A stretch of DNA of 64,000 bases, taken from the NCBI RefSeq assembly GCF_023516615.1, contig NZ_JAMGBF010000031.1:1-64000 (forward strand), given 5' to 3'. Positions 62,301-64,000 of this stretch are shown piece by piece. The notes under the pieces are model-generated. The model was not told where the DNA came from. It searched no databases and worked only from the letters and a program-made list of their open reading frames with translations. Source of the DNA: Streptomyces panaciradicis (lineage in GTDB: Bacteria; Actinomycetota; Actinomycetes; Streptomycetales; Streptomycetaceae). The position numbers and the translations under genes are program-made. Position 1 is the first letter of the stretch, and every line of letters begins with the position of its first letter.

Positions 62301-63962
62301 CTACAACCCCCGGCCGGCCTCCCGGTACGCCCGCCAGCCGCCGTACGACGTGATGTCCTCGGCGTCCTCGAGGGCGCTCGGTTCGCACAGGAAGCCGGGG
62401 ACCAGGCTGCCGTCCGCCAGTTCCACGGGGCCCAGGGCCATCGGGCGGGGCAGGGCGGACAGCAGGCGGCCCAGGCCCTCGGCCGGAAGGCGCCACACCT
62501 CGGCCTCGATCGCGGCCCCCGACTCGCCGACCCGGACCAGACCCGGCTTCGGCGGGGTGGTGCGCAGGGCGTGCAGACGGTACGCCGGGGCGGTCGTGGT
62601 CGTGCACTCCAGGCGGGCGCCCAGCGACAGCAGCTGGGGGTTGAGGGGCTGGCCGGACAGGTGGGCGCCGACCACCGCGACCCGGGTCTCCGGCCGGAGC
62701 AGCGCGGCGATCGCCGTCAGCCGCCGGTCCGTGAACGCCGGGCCGATGAGCATCACCCCGAACGGGAGCCCGTTCACCTCGCCCGCCGGTACGGCGACGG
62801 CCGCCAGGTCGAAGAGGTTGGTGGAGTTGGTGAAGCGGCCCAGGCGGGCGTTGGCGCCCAGCGGGTCGGCGGCGACCTCGGCGAGGGTGGGATGGCCGGG
62901 CGCGGTGGGCAGGAGCAGGGCGTCGGAGTCGGCGAGCTCGGCGAGGGCGCGGGCGCGCAGTACGGCGAGGCGGTCCAGGTCGGCGTAGAGCCGGTGGGCG
63001 GGGATGTCCCGGGCCCGGGTGATGATGCCGGTGACGGTGGGATCCAGTCCCTCGGCGCCGTCAAGGACCGCCTTGTCGAGGAAGGCGCCCACCGCCGTGT
63101 AGCGCTCGGCCACGAACGCGCCCTCGTAGAGCATCGCCGCCGCCTCCGTGAAGGGGGTGAGGTCGAGCGTGCGTACGTCGGCACCGGCCGACCTGAGCTG
63201 TGCCACGGCCGACTCGTAGGCCTGCGCCCAGCCGTCGTCCAGTGCGCCGAGCCGGCCGGGCGCCGGGATCGCGACGCGCCAGGGCCCCGGTGCCCGCTGC
63301 GGGAGCGGGGGGAGTTCCCGGGCCGGCGGCGACGTCATGTATGACAGGGCCTGCTCGGCCTCCGGGAGGGTGCGGGCGAACACGGTCACGCAGTCGAGGG
63401 AGGCGCAGGCCGGGACGACGCCCGTGGTGGGGACCAGGCCGCGGGTCGGTTTGAGGCCCACGATGCCGTTGAAGGCCGCCGGGACCCGGCCCGAGCCCGC
63501 GGTGTCCGTGCCGAGGGCGAAGTCGACGATGCCGAGGGCCACGGCGACCGCCGACCCGGAGCTGGAACCCCCGCTGACCCGGTCGGGGTCGTGGGCGTTG
63601 CGCACGGCGCCGTAGGGGGAGCGGGTGCCCACCAGGCCCGTCGCGAACTGGTCCAGGTTCGTCGTGCCCAGCACGATCGCGCCCGCCGCGCGGAGCCGGG
63701 CGACCACCGGCGCGTCGGACGCGGGCCGGTAGGCGTACGCCGTGCAGCCCGCGGTCGTGGGCAGCCCGGCCACGTCGATGTTGCCCTTGGCCGCGAACAG
63801 GCGTCCGGCGAGCGGTAGCCGCTCACCGGCGGCGACGCGTTCGTCGACGGCCCGGGCCTCCGCCTCCACCTCCTGCCGCGGACGCAGGTCGATGAAGATC
63901 TCGGGCCGGTCCACCGCCTCGATGCGGGCGTGGGCGGCGCGGACACGGGAGAGAGCGGACAT
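62301..63962 (-). CDS. atzF: Allophanate hydrolase
   Basis: A 553-residue amidase-signature enzyme that hydrolyses allophanate to ammonia and carbon dioxide, the second step of urea degradation through urea carboxylase. Lys59 (FAAKGNIDVAG), the cis-Ser of GGSSSGS (near 133) and nucleophile Ser157 (GTDTAGSGRVPAAF) are present. The C-terminal part from about 430 matches the AtzF C-terminal domain (GAHLSGQPLNPQLLSLGA, VPGFLCEPSALEDAEDIT). ATG at 63962 follows AAAGAGG. A urea carboxylase gene would be expected next to it, beyond the window edge. Confidence 0.92.
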   Translation of the reverse strand: MSALSRVRAAHARIEAVDRPEIFIDLRPRQEVEAEARAVDERVAAGERLPLAGRLFAAKGNIDVAGLPTTAGCTAYAYRPASDAPVVARLRAAGAIVLGTTNLDQFATGLVGTRSPYGAVRNAHDPDRVSGGSSSGSAVAVALGIVDFALGTDTAGSGRVPAAFNGIVGLKPTRGLVPTTGVVPACASLDCVTVFARTLPEAEQALSYMTSPPARELPPLPQRAPGPWRVAIPAPGRLGALDDGWAQAYESAVAQLRSAGADVRTLDLTPFTEAAAMLYEGAFVAERYTAVGAFLDKAVLDGAEGLDPTVTGIITRARDIPAHRLYADLDRLAVLRARALAELADSDALLLPTAPGHPTLAEVAADPLGANARLGRFTNSTNLFDLAAVAVPAGEVNGLPFGVMLIGPAFTDRRLTAIAALLRPETRVAVVGAHLSGQPLNPQLLSLGARLECTTTTAPAYRLHALRTTPPKPGLVRVGESGAAIEAEVWRLPAEGLGRLLSALPRPMALGPVELADGSLVPGFLCEPSALEDAEDITSYGGWRAYREAGRGL

Positions 63963-64000
63963 GGTGTGGGCCTCTTTCGCTTCCTCGACCGGAGCGGTCA

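Overview
The window looks like a chromosomal segment of a Streptomyces. The DNA is very GC-rich, GTG starts are frequent, purine-rich ribosome binding sites are clear, and gene order follows the conserved actinobacterial core around the mycothiol ligase gene mshC, the glycerol operon and the Pup-proteasome locus. I see no phage, insertion sequence, tRNA, rRNA or CRISPR array. All identifications come from reading motifs and from memory of families; no database was searched.

Layout. 1-8.3 kb: a cut-off gene, an aldo-keto reductase, an F420-type oxidoreductase, a ferritin-like protein, a CorA-type channel, then the conserved run of histidine phosphatase, DUF3090 protein, kinase-like SCO1664-family protein and mshC. 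8.3-12.7 kb: a Gln-rich protein and a cytoplasmic-looking subtilase that share a C-terminal module, a PAC2-family protein and a GntR regulator. 12.8-18.1 kb: the glycerol operon glpF-glpK-glpD and its IclR-type regulator gylR. 18.4-26.5 kb: metH, a HAD phosphatase and two tandem peptide-type solute-binding lipoproteins. 26.6-32.3 kb: an orphan response regulator, a RecB-type nuclease, a site-2 protease, trmI, a secreted protein and a ferredoxin.

32.5-48.4 kb is the Pup-proteasome and Tat block: arc (mpa), dop, pup, an endonuclease VII-like gene, prcB, prcA, a LacI-MFS pair, pafA, two FKBP-type isomerases, pafB, pafC, two tiny genes, tatA and tatC. helY follows. Arc unfolds pupylated proteins for the PrcAB chamber, Dop prepares Pup, PafA ligates it, and PafB/PafC form the WYL-domain activator of the LexA-independent DNA-damage response.

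51.4-62.2 kb is an accessory membrane and stress-like cluster: a DAG-kinase-like lipid kinase, DUF7144, PLDc_N/SHOCT and HdeD membrane proteins, a DUF2252 kinase-like protein, a 65-residue protein, a membrane protein, an EmrB-type exporter and a large MalT-like LuxR regulator. The window ends with an allophanate hydrolase.

Most interesting signals. (1) Five 17-bp palindromes of the form TCACCCG-N4-GGGTGA sit only upstream of genes in the 51-60 kb cluster, three of them 80-82 bp before the start codon, which suggests an undescribed local regulon. (2) Three promoters match the PafBC-dependent RecA-NDp form (TTGTCRGTG-N8-TANNNT): before helY, before pup, and before the cut-off gene at the left edge. 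pafBC itself is in the window. (3) The subtilase and Gln-rich neighbour share a C-terminal module of about 50 residues. (4) A cluster of TCGGACA half-sites lies before tatA. (5) GylR-like palindromes lie at both gylR and glpF.
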